Shown here in pieces: positions 8,969-17,460 of a stretch of 64,000 nt of DNA. How positions within the stretch are numbered: position 1 is the stretch's first letter; each line of letters opens with the position of its first letter. Made by a program: the position numbers and the translations under genes. The DNA is taken from assembly GCA_023396365.1 (NCBI GenBank), contig JAEWWL010000055.1, positions 40,655 to 104,654 on the forward strand. The letters are read 5' to 3'. This stretch comes from Methanobacteriota archaeon (lineage in GTDB: Archaea > Halobacteriota > Methanomicrobia > Methanomicrobiales > Methanomicrobiaceae). The notes under the pieces were generated by a model, which saw nothing but the letters and a program-made list of their open reading frames with translations, ran no database searches and was not told the origin of the DNA.

Positions 8969-10105
8969 ATGGGTGCGACTAATTACTACGATATCCTGAA
9001 TATTCCTAAAACAGCGACAGAACAGGAGATTAAAAAGGCTTACCGCACCCTGACAAAGAAGTATCATCCTGATGTATGCAAGGAAGAGGGCGCTGAGGAG
9101 AAGTTCAAGGAGATCAACGAGGCCTACAGCGTCCTCTCAGATCCTCAGAAGAAGGCTCAGTATGACAGGATGGGCCACGATACATTCACCAGTGCCTCAA
9201 AAGGGCAGTACAGCGGCGGGGGTTTCGGCGGCTCCGGTTTCAGTGCAGATTTTGGCGGTTTCGGAGATATTTTTGATGCCTTCTTTGGCGGTGCAGGCGG
9301 TGCAAGGAGAGGGCCGAGAGGTCCCCAGCCCGGCGCTGACCTCCTGATGAGAATGCAGATTACTCTTAAGGATGCAAGCCTTGGAACTTCCCGTGATGTT
9401 GATGTCATGCATACCGAACCCTGTCCTGAATGCGAGGGTACGGGAAGCAAAAACAAAAAAGTACGTATCTGTCCCCGCTGCGGCGGAAGTGGTCAGGAGA
9501 GGCGCGAAAACAGAACGCCTTTTGGGAACTTTGTGAGCATGGTTACCTGTTCACAGTGCGGCGGACGCGGCAAAATACCTGAAGAGCGCTGCTCTGCCTG
9601 TTCAGGCTCAGGTCATACAAGGGTTAAGAGAACAATCACTGTAACAATTCCTGCGGGAATTGATACAGGTATGCGCCTTAGAATGGAAGGCTATGGTGAA
9701 GCCGGAGATCCCGGAGCGCCAAACGGTGATCTGTTCATAGAGGTTGAGGTTCTTTCTGATGTTAAATTCAGACGTTCCGGGGATAACCTTGAGACCTCAG
9801 TAACCGTTTCTGCGGCAAGTGCTGCTGTGGGATCAAAGGTTGATATCGAAACTATAGACGGCCGTCAGGTTGAGCTCAGGATTCCGGCAGGTGTTCAGCA
9901 TGGAACAGCCCTTAAATTATCAGGTGAGGGCATCAAGAGAAGAGGAAGGCCCGGAGATCTTCTTGTCAGGGTAAAAATTGAGATTCCAAAGAATTTAAGT
10001 GAAGAGGAAAAAGAACTTTACAACAGAATTGTTGAGATTGAATCAAAAAATAAAGGAAAAAGCGGTAAAAAAAGCGGATTCTTCTCAGATTTTCTGAAGA
10101 AATAA
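8969..10105 (+). CDS. dnaJ: Chaperone protein DnaJ (Hsp40, type I)
   Basis: A 378-residue class I DnaJ. It has an N-terminal J domain with HPD at residues 33-35, a Gly/Phe-rich stretch (about 75-115), four zinc-binding repeats ([32 protein letters not shown]), and two C-terminal beta domains. It delivers substrates to DnaK and triggers its ATPase. I prefer the ATG at 8969 ([10 protein letters not shown]) because homologues begin a few residues before the YY of the J domain; an in-frame GTG at 8963 is possible. It is the last gene of the chaperone operon, 17 bases after dnaK, and is followed by three T7 tracts. Confidence 0.97.
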   Translation: MGATNYYDILNIPKTATEQEIKKAYRTLTKKYHPDVCKEEGAEEKFKEINEAYSVLSDPQKKAQYDRMGHDTFTSASKGQYSGGGFGGSGFSADFGGFGDIFDAFFGGAGGARRGPRGPQPGADLLMRMQITLKDASLGTSRDVDVMHTEPCPECEGTGSKNKKVRICPRCGGSGQERRENRTPFGNFVSMVTCSQCGGRGKIPEERCSACSGSGHTRVKRTITVTIPAGIDTGMRLRMEGYGEAGDPGAPNGDLFIEVEVLSDVKFRRSGDNLETSVTVSAASAAVGSKVDIETIDGRQVELRIPAGVQHGTALKLSGEGIKRRGRPGDLLVRVKIEIPKNLSEEEKELYNRIVEIESKNKGKSGKKSGFFSDFLKK

Positions 10106-10137
10106 TTCTGTGCTGGAAATAATTTAAAAAAAGCAAA

Positions 10138-10161
10138 TTTTTTTAATTTTTTTATTTTTTT
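10138..10161 (+). terminator. Oligo-T terminator of the grpE-dnaK-dnaJ operon
   Basis: Three runs of seven T (10138-10144, 10147-10153, 10155-10161) follow the dnaJ stop by about 30 bases. Archaeal RNA polymerase terminates at such oligo-T tracts without needing a hairpin. No strong stem is seen here. Confidence 0.6.
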
Positions 10162-10327
10162 CAATTTGAATATTTGATACATTTCTCTGTCTCCCTTTAT
10201 GCTGATTTAACCTGTGGACCTTTCTGGTTAAAGCTCTTTTAAAAAAATTGTTGTCTTATTGAAAACTCCTTTGCTGTTTTTATGCTATCTATTTTAGCCT
10301 GAAATGCTCTAACTAAATAAGGCTTGT

Positions 10328-11281
10328 ATGAAATTAATCCTAGAACTCTCCGGAGAGCATCCGACTCTTCCTTATTCCGAGGCGGAGTGCACCGGCAATA
10401 TCCTAAAAAAAGGGCTGCAGATTGCAGTGATGGACTGTCCTGATCCTAATAAGACACAGAGGCTTGCTATGACACTTTGCATTATAAAGTATCTTGGAGA
10501 ATGTGATGCTGATTATGACTCATTTACTGCAATGCTTGAAAATCTTTCAATTGAATCAGATGTTTCTTTTGCCGGGCGCGTAAAAAAAATGTCTGATACA
10601 AACATTAAACAGTCCCAGCTTGACCTTGAAAGATGCATCGGTTCTCATATCAAAGGGCCTGTTTCACTTTCTAATCCTGAAAGGGAATTTCGCGCGGTCT
10701 TTTCAGGAGAGACCTGCTATTTTGGTGAAGTGCTTTACAGAATTGACAGGGGTGGGTTTGAATACAGAAATCCAACAAGGAGAGCCTTCTTTCATCCCGG
10801 TGCCATGATGCCTGTTATGGCACGTACACTTATAAATCTCGCTCAGGTTATGCCTGGAGAGACCGTTTTGGACCCTTTCTGCGGAACCGGAGGCATTCTT
10901 CTTGAGGGAATGCTCCTTGATGCCCGTGTGATCGGCACTGACATGGATATTTCCATGCTCAAAGGATGCCTTGACAACCTGCCCGGTACGGAGGTATTAA
11001 AAGTTGATTCAACCAATCTGCCTATAACAGACTGTTCTGTAGATTCGGTGGTAACGGATCTTCCATATGGTCAGTCGGTCTGTATAAAAGCGGAATCGAT
11101 GAATGCGCTTTATAATGATTCATTAAGTGAAATGCGGCGTGTCTTAAGGAAAGGAAAACGCGCTGTGGTAGTAACCCACATAGATATCCGTGAGATTGCA
11201 GGAAAGCACTTTGATATCGTACAGTACCATGAGCAGAGGGTTCACAAGAGCCTGACACGCAGAATAATGGTGCTGGAATAA
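10328..11281 (+). CDS. tRNA (guanine10-N2)-dimethyltransferase-type methylase (Trm-G10/Trm11 family)
   Basis: A 317-residue protein with an N-terminal THUMP-like RNA-binding half and a C-terminal Rossmann methyltransferase half. The S-adenosylmethionine motif I is DPFCGTGGILLEG near residue 182, and the catalytic motif IV is TDLPYGQS near residue 243, the form seen in guanine-N2 RNA methylases. Spacing of the two halves matches archaeal Trm-G10, which dimethylates G10 of tRNA and helps stabilise the fold. The ATG is only a few bases after an AT-rich promoter-like tract (aactaaataagg) and has no clear ribosome site, suggesting a leaderless transcript. It is a single-gene unit. Confidence 0.85.
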   Translation: MKLILELSGEHPTLPYSEAECTGNILKKGLQIAVMDCPDPNKTQRLAMTLCIIKYLGECDADYDSFTAMLENLSIESDVSFAGRVKKMSDTNIKQSQLDLERCIGSHIKGPVSLSNPEREFRAVFSGETCYFGEVLYRIDRGGFEYRNPTRRAFFHPGAMMPVMARTLINLAQVMPGETVLDPFCGTGGILLEGMLLDARVIGTDMDISMLKGCLDNLPGTEVLKVDSTNLPITDCSVDSVVTDLPYGQSVCIKAESMNALYNDSLSEMRRVLRKGKRAVVVTHIDIREIAGKHFDIVQYHEQRVHKSLTRRIMVLE

Positions 11282-11414
11282 TATCCTGCTGCAGTTATTT
11301 CGGAAACATCCAAAGATCAAAGGTTGAGAAAAATCCAAATTAAGCTGGCTCTTAAGAAAAAAAATTTATGAGCCGCAAGATTAAAATTCTTTTCACTGCT
11401 GAATCATAATTCTG

Positions 11415-11449
11415 TATATAAAGCGCCTAAATATCCGGATTAATCCGGA
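11415..11449 (+). promoter_or_regulatory. TATA box followed by a perfect 16-bp palindrome
   Basis: A TATA box (tatataaa, 11415-11422) is followed by a perfect palindrome, tccggattaatccgga, at 11434-11449. In archaea transcription starts about 25 bases after the TATA box, so the palindrome covers the expected start site. That is a classic place for a dimeric repressor to block RNA polymerase. The regulated gene would be the unknown protein starting at 11489. The regulator is not identified. The rest of the 11282-11476 gap shows no gene. Confidence 0.6.
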
Positions 11450-11488
11450 GTAATAACTGGTTTAATAATTGCAGGTTTGAACAGCAGA

Positions 11489-12637
11489 ATGGATTTATTG
11501 ATATGGCTTAATGCCAATTTTTCAAAAAAAAGGCCGGAAAAACCGGTTGCAAGACGCGCTATAAGGCACTTAAAAAAACTGGAGAAAGGACAGCTTTTTT
11601 CAGATGAGATATCACAGATGCGTGCTGCTGAGGGCAGATGGTATGAGTCTCTCATTTATGAGATGCTTCTTGAGCTTTCAGGCAGGACTGACAGGATAAA
11701 ATATGTCGTCAGGAAAGGAGCCGATGCTCCTTTTCCTCCAATAGAGATCAGACTGGGCCAGAACGGCATGTTCTACTCAAACAGGGGCGATATAAACATC
11801 CGCGGGAACGGGCAGGATATAGCAGAGTTTGATATTTTATTCATCGACGACCAGAACAGGATATGCTTTTGCGAGATTGTAACCTCAGCATCAGACTTAA
11901 AGGATATGGAGGCCGAGGTAATCTACAAAAAAAAGCTGCTTGGATATCTTTATGGCCAGGCCACCGTCCCGTTTGTTCTTTTCTCCTCTGTTGACATATC
12001 AAGGTCTTCAATTATGAGGCGGCTTATGCGTGAGACAGAAAGCACTCTTATTGTCACGCCTACCTGCGAGGAGATAAAAACTGTTTTGACGCCTGATTCA
12101 ATACGCGGAGTGCCAAGAAAGCCGATAAACCATGCCAAGCTTGTCGGCATTGAGGATATTTCTATTAAAAGACCTTTTGAATACAAAAAACTCCATGACC
12201 TTAAGCGGGACAGAATTCTTGGCATTATGATGGCCGGCAAGGGAAAGCAGGAGATGCTTGCAAGAGATGAGATTCCACCGGTCGCCAAAAAGCTTTTGTT
12301 TGGAGTTTTATATCCTTCAGGCGTAAAGGCGCTTATGAATAACCGGACCTTTACAATGTCAGGAAAGAAGTACACATACGAGGGCATGAAAAATGACTTC
12401 TCAAAGGTTGTTCTGGCAGTCGATATTCCTGAATATGAGCCTGTAATATATCTTCGTTCGCGCAAAAAAAGTGAGTATCTGAAAATTGTCCAAAAAAAAT
12501 CAGGAGAGCTTAAGGTTGAAAGCAAGAGAACTCCCCAGATGACAGGATTTTATTTGTGGCTTGAAGATTTAAAGCCGACACTTGGCGCAAAGGTTGCAGC
12601 CTCATACGGTGATGTTTTCCTGGACGAAAAGAAATGA
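11489..12637 (+). CDS. Unrecognised protein with PD-(D/E)XK nuclease-like central region
   Basis: A 382-residue soluble protein, rich in Lys and Arg, that I cannot place in a named family. Near residues 110-135 the sequence AEFDILFIDDQNRICFCEIVTS has the pattern of a restriction-endonuclease-like core: an acidic residue in a D-hydrophobic-hydrophobic strand, a turn and then a (C)E-I-V strand where the usual ExK lysine is replaced. The segment before it (GRWYESLIYEMLLEL, residues 50-65) resembles the helix that carries the first acidic residue. A nuclease fold, active or degenerate, is an inference. I prefer the ATG at 11489 over the in-frame TTG at 11477, which would sit one base after the gcagg element. 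Expression is probably controlled by the palindrome just upstream. Confidence 0.7.
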   Translation: MDLLIWLNANFSKKRPEKPVARRAIRHLKKLEKGQLFSDEISQMRAAEGRWYESLIYEMLLELSGRTDRIKYVVRKGADAPFPPIEIRLGQNGMFYSNRGDINIRGNGQDIAEFDILFIDDQNRICFCEIVTSASDLKDMEAEVIYKKKLLGYLYGQATVPFVLFSSVDISRSSIMRRLMRETESTLIVTPTCEEIKTVLTPDSIRGVPRKPINHAKLVGIEDISIKRPFEYKKLHDLKRDRILGIMMAGKGKQEMLARDEIPPVAKKLLFGVLYPSGVKALMNNRTFTMSGKKYTYEGMKNDFSKVVLAVDIPEYEPVIYLRSRKKSEYLKIVQKKSGELKVESKRTPQMTGFYLWLEDLKPTLGAKVAASYGDVFLDEKK

Positions 12638-12760
12638 AAATTATCTGAAAAGATGTTCATTATAATTTCATTTTAGCATCTTAATCTTTTCTTGCATATA
12701 TTGATTCAATAGATTATTGCGGTCAGTTTTTTCATTGATTGCAAAAAATACTATTCTGCA

Positions 12761-13453
12761 ATGAGGATTTTTTCCCTGATTCATATCCCTTTTGAGGATA
12801 CCGGCTACATAAAATTATATGCAGAAAAAAAAGATCATGTCTTGTCAGAAACTCATCTTTACAGGGGAGAAAGTCTCCCTGAGCTTTCCCTTTTTGATCT
12901 TTTGATCATTATGGGAGGGCCGATGAATGTGAATGAAGAGGAGAAATATCCATTTCTTAAGGAGGAGAAGAGGTTTATCCGGTCCTGTATTGATTCGGGA
13001 AAAAAGGTTCTTGGAATCTGCCTTGGCGCACAGCTTATTGCGTCAGTTCTTGGTGCTGGGGTAAGGAGAAATAAATGCAGGGAGATTGGATGGTTTGATG
13101 TTGAAAAGACCGCGGATGCCTGTATGTCTCCTGTGTTAAAGAAATTCCCTGAAAAATTCAGGGTGTTTCACTGGCATGGCGATACATTTGACATTCCTCC
13201 CGGATGCATCCGCATTCTAAAAAGCGAATGCTGCGAAAACCAGGGTTTTTTATGTGGAGACAAAGTTATTGCTCTTCAGTGTCATCCCGAGGTGACTGCA
13301 GAAACCATAAGTCAGCTGTCAAAGAACTGTTCTGATGAATTGCTTGAGAAGGGAAGGTTTGTTCAGGAGCTCTCAGAGATTTTGGATGAGTCATATATTC
13401 CTGCGGCCAATAAAGTGGCATGGGATATTTTGGATTATTTAACTGAGGTTTGA
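12761..13453 (+). CDS. Class I glutamine amidotransferase-like protein (GMP synthase-like)
   Basis: A 230-residue protein with the complete class I amidotransferase triad: nucleophile Cys in GICLGAQL (about residue 86) and His in CHPEV (about residue 175), with Glu two residues later. The early motif IIMGGPMNV is typical of the stand-alone GATase group related to the GuaA glutaminase domain, often annotated as YfeJ-like or gamma-glutamyl hydrolase-like. These proteins hydrolyse glutamine or a gamma-glutamyl bond; the physiological substrate of this group is mostly unknown. It is a separate protein from the true GMP synthase subunit at 19.2-19.8 kb. It lies alone and converges on the dut/dcd gene. 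Confidence 0.85.
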   Translation: MRIFSLIHIPFEDTGYIKLYAEKKDHVLSETHLYRGESLPELSLFDLLIIMGGPMNVNEEEKYPFLKEEKRFIRSCIDSGKKVLGICLGAQLIASVLGAGVRRNKCREIGWFDVEKTADACMSPVLKKFPEKFRVFHWHGDTFDIPPGCIRILKSECCENQGFLCGDKVIALQCHPEVTAETISQLSKNCSDELLEKGRFVQELSEILDESYIPAANKVAWDILDYLTEV

Positions 13454-13569
13454 TAATTAAGGCGAATTATTAAGGAACCATTAAAAAATTTGTTTTGATT
13501 AATAAAATCCATTGCATCTTAATGCGGGTTTTTTGCAGAGATATCAAAATTCGCAAATATTATTTTTTC

Positions 13570-13998
13570 TTAATTTCTTGCTGCAACCGCACCCTCACTG
13601 TCCTGATATCTGCCGTTGTAAAGGGTACTTGCGCCTTTTACTTCGTGCATTATAACCTGAACGCATCTCTCGCCCTTTTTTAGCAGGTAATCCTCAGGGC
13701 CCATGTTTACAAGGCACAGGGTGAGGTTTCCGCGAAAACCCGGGTCAACATACCCGCCGCCGATTAAAATCCCCCTTCGTCCAAATGATGACCTGCACAT
13801 AAGGGTTGCAGAGACATCTGCCGGAAGATTGATCTTCTCCATTGAATGAACCAGAGTGACTTCGCCTTTTTTAAGAAGATAATCATCGCCTGCCCGCAGA
13901 TCATATGATGCCGGCTGCTGTGAATCTTCACTGTAAGGGTCAAGAACAATCTCGCCTTTTTTTATTTTCTCAAGAATTATTTCACTGGATAATATCAT
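13570..13998 (-). CDS. dUTPase / dCTP deaminase family protein
   Basis: A 142-residue member of the trimeric dUTPase/Dcd family. The shared motifs are visible: QPASYDLRAGDDY, the SSFGRRG phosphate-binding segment near residue 70, and GGYVDPGFRGNLTL. The length is closer to the archaeal dUTPase group (about 140-160) than to full dCTP deaminases (about 170-200), so I favour dUTP hydrolysis to dUMP. Deamination of dCTP cannot be excluded. Either activity keeps uracil out of DNA and feeds dTMP synthesis. It is a single gene, convergent with the amidotransferase. Confidence 0.85.
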   Translation of the reverse strand: MILSSEIILEKIKKGEIVLDPYSEDSQQPASYDLRAGDDYLLKKGEVTLVHSMEKINLPADVSATLMCRSSFGRRGILIGGGYVDPGFRGNLTLCLVNMGPEDYLLKKGERCVQVIMHEVKGASTLYNGRYQDSEGAVAARN

Positions 13999-14089
13999 TG
14001 AGATTATTTTATCCTGTGACCTTGTAAAAATTTTGAAAAAAATTTTTGGATTTAAAAATCAGCCAAAGAGAATGATTATCATTATGCAG

Positions 14090-15376
14090 CTATTTTTTCT
14101 CCCATTTCAGAAGTTCTGATATTGAGGAGAGTGTTGCGCCTCTTTTGATCTCCTCTCTTATCCTGACTTCATTTCGCCGGACCTCAAGTGCACGCCTGGC
14201 AATCTCGTAGGCACGCTCCTTTGGAATGACAACAACTCCTGATTCATCTCCGACTATCCAGTCGCCTGTCCTGACCTGCTGTCCGCAGCATGATATTTCT
14301 GCACCTATTTCACCAAATCCTTTCGGCTCGCCGGCATTAGGGCATACAGCCGTTGCAAAGACGGGAAGGCCGATTCCTTTTATGTCGTCAGCATCCCTTA
14401 CAGCGCCGTCAATGACAACACCTGTAATTCCCCTGTTTAAGCAGCTGTGGGTTGCAAGTTCTCCCCATGGAGCAATATGCTTTGCACGCTGATTGTCAAT
14501 GACAAGAACGTCACCTTCGTTTGCAATATCTATAGCTTCAACAGGCTTGGCCCAGTCTCCGGCAACTGTGCTGACAGTAAGCGCCCGTCCGACCATTCTG
14601 ACATTGCCGCATATTGACATAAGTCCTGACATTGCTCCTTTTCTGAGCATGGCATCAGTGATATTCGGAGCTGAGACTGACATGAATATGTCGCGGATTT
14701 CATTATCACGGCTATTTTTTGTTGATTTTTGAGGTTCAGGCCGGTCTATGGAATCTCTTATTGCTTTTGCTGCAGCTTTTACATCGGCAGATTTTGTGAT
14801 GCTGCTTCCGACAAGAAGAATATCTGCCCCGGAAAGGACTGCCTGTGCGGCAGATTCAGAGTCAAGCCCTCCTGCAGCGCCCACAGGTATGCTGACACTT
14901 CCGGAGATCTCCTTTAGGAGATCTACTGCATTCATTCCTTTCATCTGCTGATCGATTCCAATATGTGCGGCTATTATGTCAACACCCATTCTCTCCATCT
15001 CTTCCGCACGCTTAAGGGGATTGGGAGCATTTAAAAGATCAGCCATAATCTTGACGCCATAAAGGCGGCCTGCACGTACTGCCTCTTCGATAACAGAGTC
15101 ATCAGAGGCTGCAAGAACACAGACCACATCAGCGCCTGCTTTTGCTGCCATCTCAACCTCAAGCGCTCCTGTATCTGCAATCTTCATATCGGCAACTATT
15201 GTATGATTCGGAAATTCGGCTTTAAGAGTTCTGACAGCATTCATCCCTTCGCTTTTAATAAGCGGAGTTCCTGCCTCTATCCAGTCCGCTCCACCTGATA
15301 CTGCCTCTTTTCCTATCTGTACTGCCCTTTTAAGTTCTGTTAAATCGAGCGCCACCTGAAGGATTGGTCCTGACAT
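14090..15376 (-). CDS. Fused 3-hexulose-6-phosphate synthase / RraA-like protein
   Basis: A 428-residue two-domain protein. Residues 1 to about 210 are a 3-hexulose-6-phosphate synthase barrel of the orotidine-decarboxylase superfamily (QVALDLTEL, ADMKIADTG with the catalytic Asp-Lys pair, GAAGGLDSESA). Residues about 225-428 are an RraA/HMG-aldolase-like domain (GAVRDADDIKGIGLPVFA, GDWIVGDESGVVVIP). In archaea lacking the oxidative pentose phosphate route, the first domain together with an isomerase makes ribulose 5-phosphate from fructose 6-phosphate and releases formaldehyde. This fusion is known in methanogenic archaea; the role of the RraA half is not settled. Confidence 0.95.
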   Translation of the reverse strand: MSGPILQVALDLTELKRAVQIGKEAVSGGADWIEAGTPLIKSEGMNAVRTLKAEFPNHTIVADMKIADTGALEVEMAAKAGADVVCVLAASDDSVIEEAVRAGRLYGVKIMADLLNAPNPLKRAEEMERMGVDIIAAHIGIDQQMKGMNAVDLLKEISGSVSIPVGAAGGLDSESAAQAVLSGADILLVGSSITKSADVKAAAKAIRDSIDRPEPQKSTKNSRDNEIRDIFMSVSAPNITDAMLRKGAMSGLMSICGNVRMVGRALTVSTVAGDWAKPVEAIDIANEGDVLVIDNQRAKHIAPWGELATHSCLNRGITGVVIDGAVRDADDIKGIGLPVFATAVCPNAGEPKGFGEIGAEISCCGQQVRTGDWIVGDESGVVVIPKERAYEIARRALEVRRNEVRIREEIKRGATLSSISELLKWEKK

Positions 15377-15476
15377 TGTTATCTTCCTGATTCAATGCAA
15401 TATACAATTAAGTTTGCCTTATTCTTAAAAAAAATAAGTTCTCATAAATTAATTAATGAATTAAAAATTTTTAGGT

Positions 15477-15980
15477 TTACTCGTTGTATTCCTCATTAAA
15501 TACAATCTCATCAAGCTCTTTTTTCCTGGGAATAGTTACCTCTGCCGGGTATCCGGCGGGAATAAGAGAAATCAGCGTATATCTGTCAGGGACCTTTAGG
15601 AGTTTTCTTACATCTTCTGCATACTCCTTGCCATGCCCTGCGACCCAGCATGATCCGACACCAAATGACCACAAAGACAGAAGTATCTGCATTGTAACAG
15701 CACTTCCGTCCTCAACAAAGTACTGGTGATCTTTTTCTGCAAAAACTGCAAAACAGGCATCAGCATCCTTTATGAATTTTCCATGGGATGCAAGCTCTGA
15801 GAGTTTTGAAAGTGTGTCTTTATTTCTGACAACGCCTATTTTCCATGGCTGAACATTTCTTGCAGTCGGTGCAAACCTGGCGGATTCAAGCGCATCACTG
15901 ATTATCTTGTCGTCAATCTTTTGATCCTTGAATTTTCGGATGCTTCTTCTTCCTTTGATTATGGTAAGTCCAAGATTCAT
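15477..15980 (-). CDS. Nitroreductase family protein (FMN-dependent)
   Basis: A 167-residue protein with the nitroreductase fold signature: RRSIRKFKDQKI near the N-terminus (FMN phosphate contact), SARFAPTARNVQPWKIGVV, and a C-terminal GYPAEVTIPRKKELDEIV segment. This is the short branch common in methanogens and clostridia. The family uses FMN and a pyridine nucleotide, F420 or ferredoxin to reduce flavins, nitro compounds or other acceptors; the substrate cannot be read here. It is a single gene, with its start divergent from the cation transporter about 185 bases away. Confidence 0.92.
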   Translation of the reverse strand: MNLGLTIIKGRRSIRKFKDQKIDDKIISDALESARFAPTARNVQPWKIGVVRNKDTLSKLSELASHGKFIKDADACFAVFAEKDHQYFVEDGSAVTMQILLSLWSFGVGSCWVAGHGKEYAEDVRKLLKVPDRYTLISLIPAGYPAEVTIPRKKELDEIVFNEEYNE

Positions 15981-16164
15981 GCGGCTTTATATGGAGAACA
16001 TAGCAAAAATATCTTTTGCAATTTTTAAGGCTGCACTGCAAACCATGCAACAATTGCATCAGGGTAAAAACCTTTAAGCACCGCTGCAAAGGATGAAATT
16101 GTATTGCAAAATATTGTTCTGATAATCGATTGTTAAATATCTGTATAATTTGTGTGATGCCATA

Positions 16165-17397
16165 ATGGAAGATGAACAATTAAGCTTTTCTCCTGACAGG
16201 AAAAAAGAGGAATCCATAATATTGCGGGTTGCGTGGTATTCGCTCTTTGTCAATATTTTCCTTGTTGCCGCAAAACTGTACATTGCTTTTTTTTCCGGCA
16301 GCCTTTCTGTTCAGGCTGATGCAATAAATTCCTTTATTGATATTTTTGTATCGCTTGTGCTGATTGCAGGCATCCGTCTTTCAGGAATAAAAAGCAAAAA
16401 TTTTCCTTATGGCATGTATAAAGTTGAGAATCTGATATCGATTATTATATCACTCCTTGTCTTTCTTACTGCCTGGGAAGTATTTACAAGAGCGCTGTTT
16501 GAGGAGACAGCAGACCTGTCAATAAGCGGGTGGGTTTTGGCGGCTGTTTTTGCACTTGCATTTGTGCCCTATCTTCTTGGAAGGTATGAAATTATTATTG
16601 GTGAGAGATACAGTTCTCCCGGACTGATAGCTGATGGAAAGCAGCATAATATGGATGTCCTCTCAACAATGACTGTGTTTTTTGCCCTTTTTGTTCAGTA
16701 CGCAGGATACGGCGTGGACAACATCGGTGCAATAATCGTTGCAGGATTTATCGCATATGCGGGGTGGGATATTCTAAAGGATAGTATGAAAACTCTTCTT
16801 GATGCATCTGTTGATTACAGGACAAGAGATCTGATTAAATCTGCGATATTATCCGATCCAATGGTTTCAGGCATAAAGGAGCTGAACGCAAGAAATTCAG
16901 GGAGATACATCTTTGTGGAGGCTACTGTTGATATGATAAGAACAGATCTTTTAAAGGCGCATCTTGCAAGCGAGAGGATTGAATCGGAAATAAAAAATCT
17001 CGTTCCAAGTGTTGAGAGAGTAATTATTCATTATGAACCCAAAGAAAAACCTTTTGTTCGCTATATAGTGCCTCTTGAAGATAATGTTGAAAAAATATCC
17101 TGTCATTTTGGAGAATCTGCGTTTTTTGCGGTTCTGGATTTTAGCTTAACTGAACTCAGGCTTAGAGAAAAGAAAGTTTATCCAAATCCGTTTCTTTCAG
17201 AGGAGAAGCAGAAAGGTATAAGATTTGCAGAACATATGATGAAATTTAATCCTGACAATATTGTTCTTTTAAAGGATGTGTCCAAAAAATCGTTTGAGTA
17301 TGTGTTTTCAGCTTCCGGAGTTGATGTTAAAAGAACAGAACTAAAGGATATGTCAAAACTTGTTTTAGAGATTGAGTCATTACTCAGAAAAGATTAA
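16165..17397 (+). CDS. Cation diffusion facilitator with C-terminal NifX/NafY-like domain
   Basis: A 410-residue protein. Residues about 20-205 hold six membrane segments of the cation diffusion facilitator family, with acidic and polar metal-site positions in DAINSFIDI (helix 2) and DGKQHNMDV (helix 5). The cytoplasmic dimer domain follows (about 205-290). The last 115 residues (ISCHFGESAFFAVLD ... EYVFSASGVDV) match the dinitrogenase iron-molybdenum cofactor-binding fold. CDF proteins export Zn, Fe, Mn or similar ions in exchange for protons. The extra domain could bind a metal cluster and sense or buffer iron, which is an inference. ATG 16165 is chosen because gtgat lies six bases upstream; a TTG at 16150 is in frame. 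Confidence 0.92.
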   Translation: MEDEQLSFSPDRKKEESIILRVAWYSLFVNIFLVAAKLYIAFFSGSLSVQADAINSFIDIFVSLVLIAGIRLSGIKSKNFPYGMYKVENLISIIISLLVFLTAWEVFTRALFEETADLSISGWVLAAVFALAFVPYLLGRYEIIIGERYSSPGLIADGKQHNMDVLSTMTVFFALFVQYAGYGVDNIGAIIVAGFIAYAGWDILKDSMKTLLDASVDYRTRDLIKSAILSDPMVSGIKELNARNSGRYIFVEATVDMIRTDLLKAHLASERIESEIKNLVPSVERVIIHYEPKEKPFVRYIVPLEDNVEKISCHFGESAFFAVLDFSLTELRLREKKVYPNPFLSEEKQKGIRFAEHMMKFNPDNIVLLKDVSKKSFEYVFSASGVDVKRTELKDMSKLVLEIESLLRKD

Positions 17398-17432
17398 AAT
17401 TACGGATTTAACAATTCAGATTAAAAAAAGGT

Positions 17433-17460
17433 TTTGTTCACTTTTAAAAAAGTGAACAAA
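17433..17460. terminator. Perfect 13-bp hairpin between convergent genes
   Basis: The sequence tttgttcactttt (17433-17445) is exactly repeated in inverted form (17448-17460) with a two-base gap. It sits between the converging cation transporter and TraB genes and runs into the last codons of traB. With T-rich arms on both strands it is well suited as a bidirectional terminator or RNA 3' end stabiliser. Confidence 0.6.
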
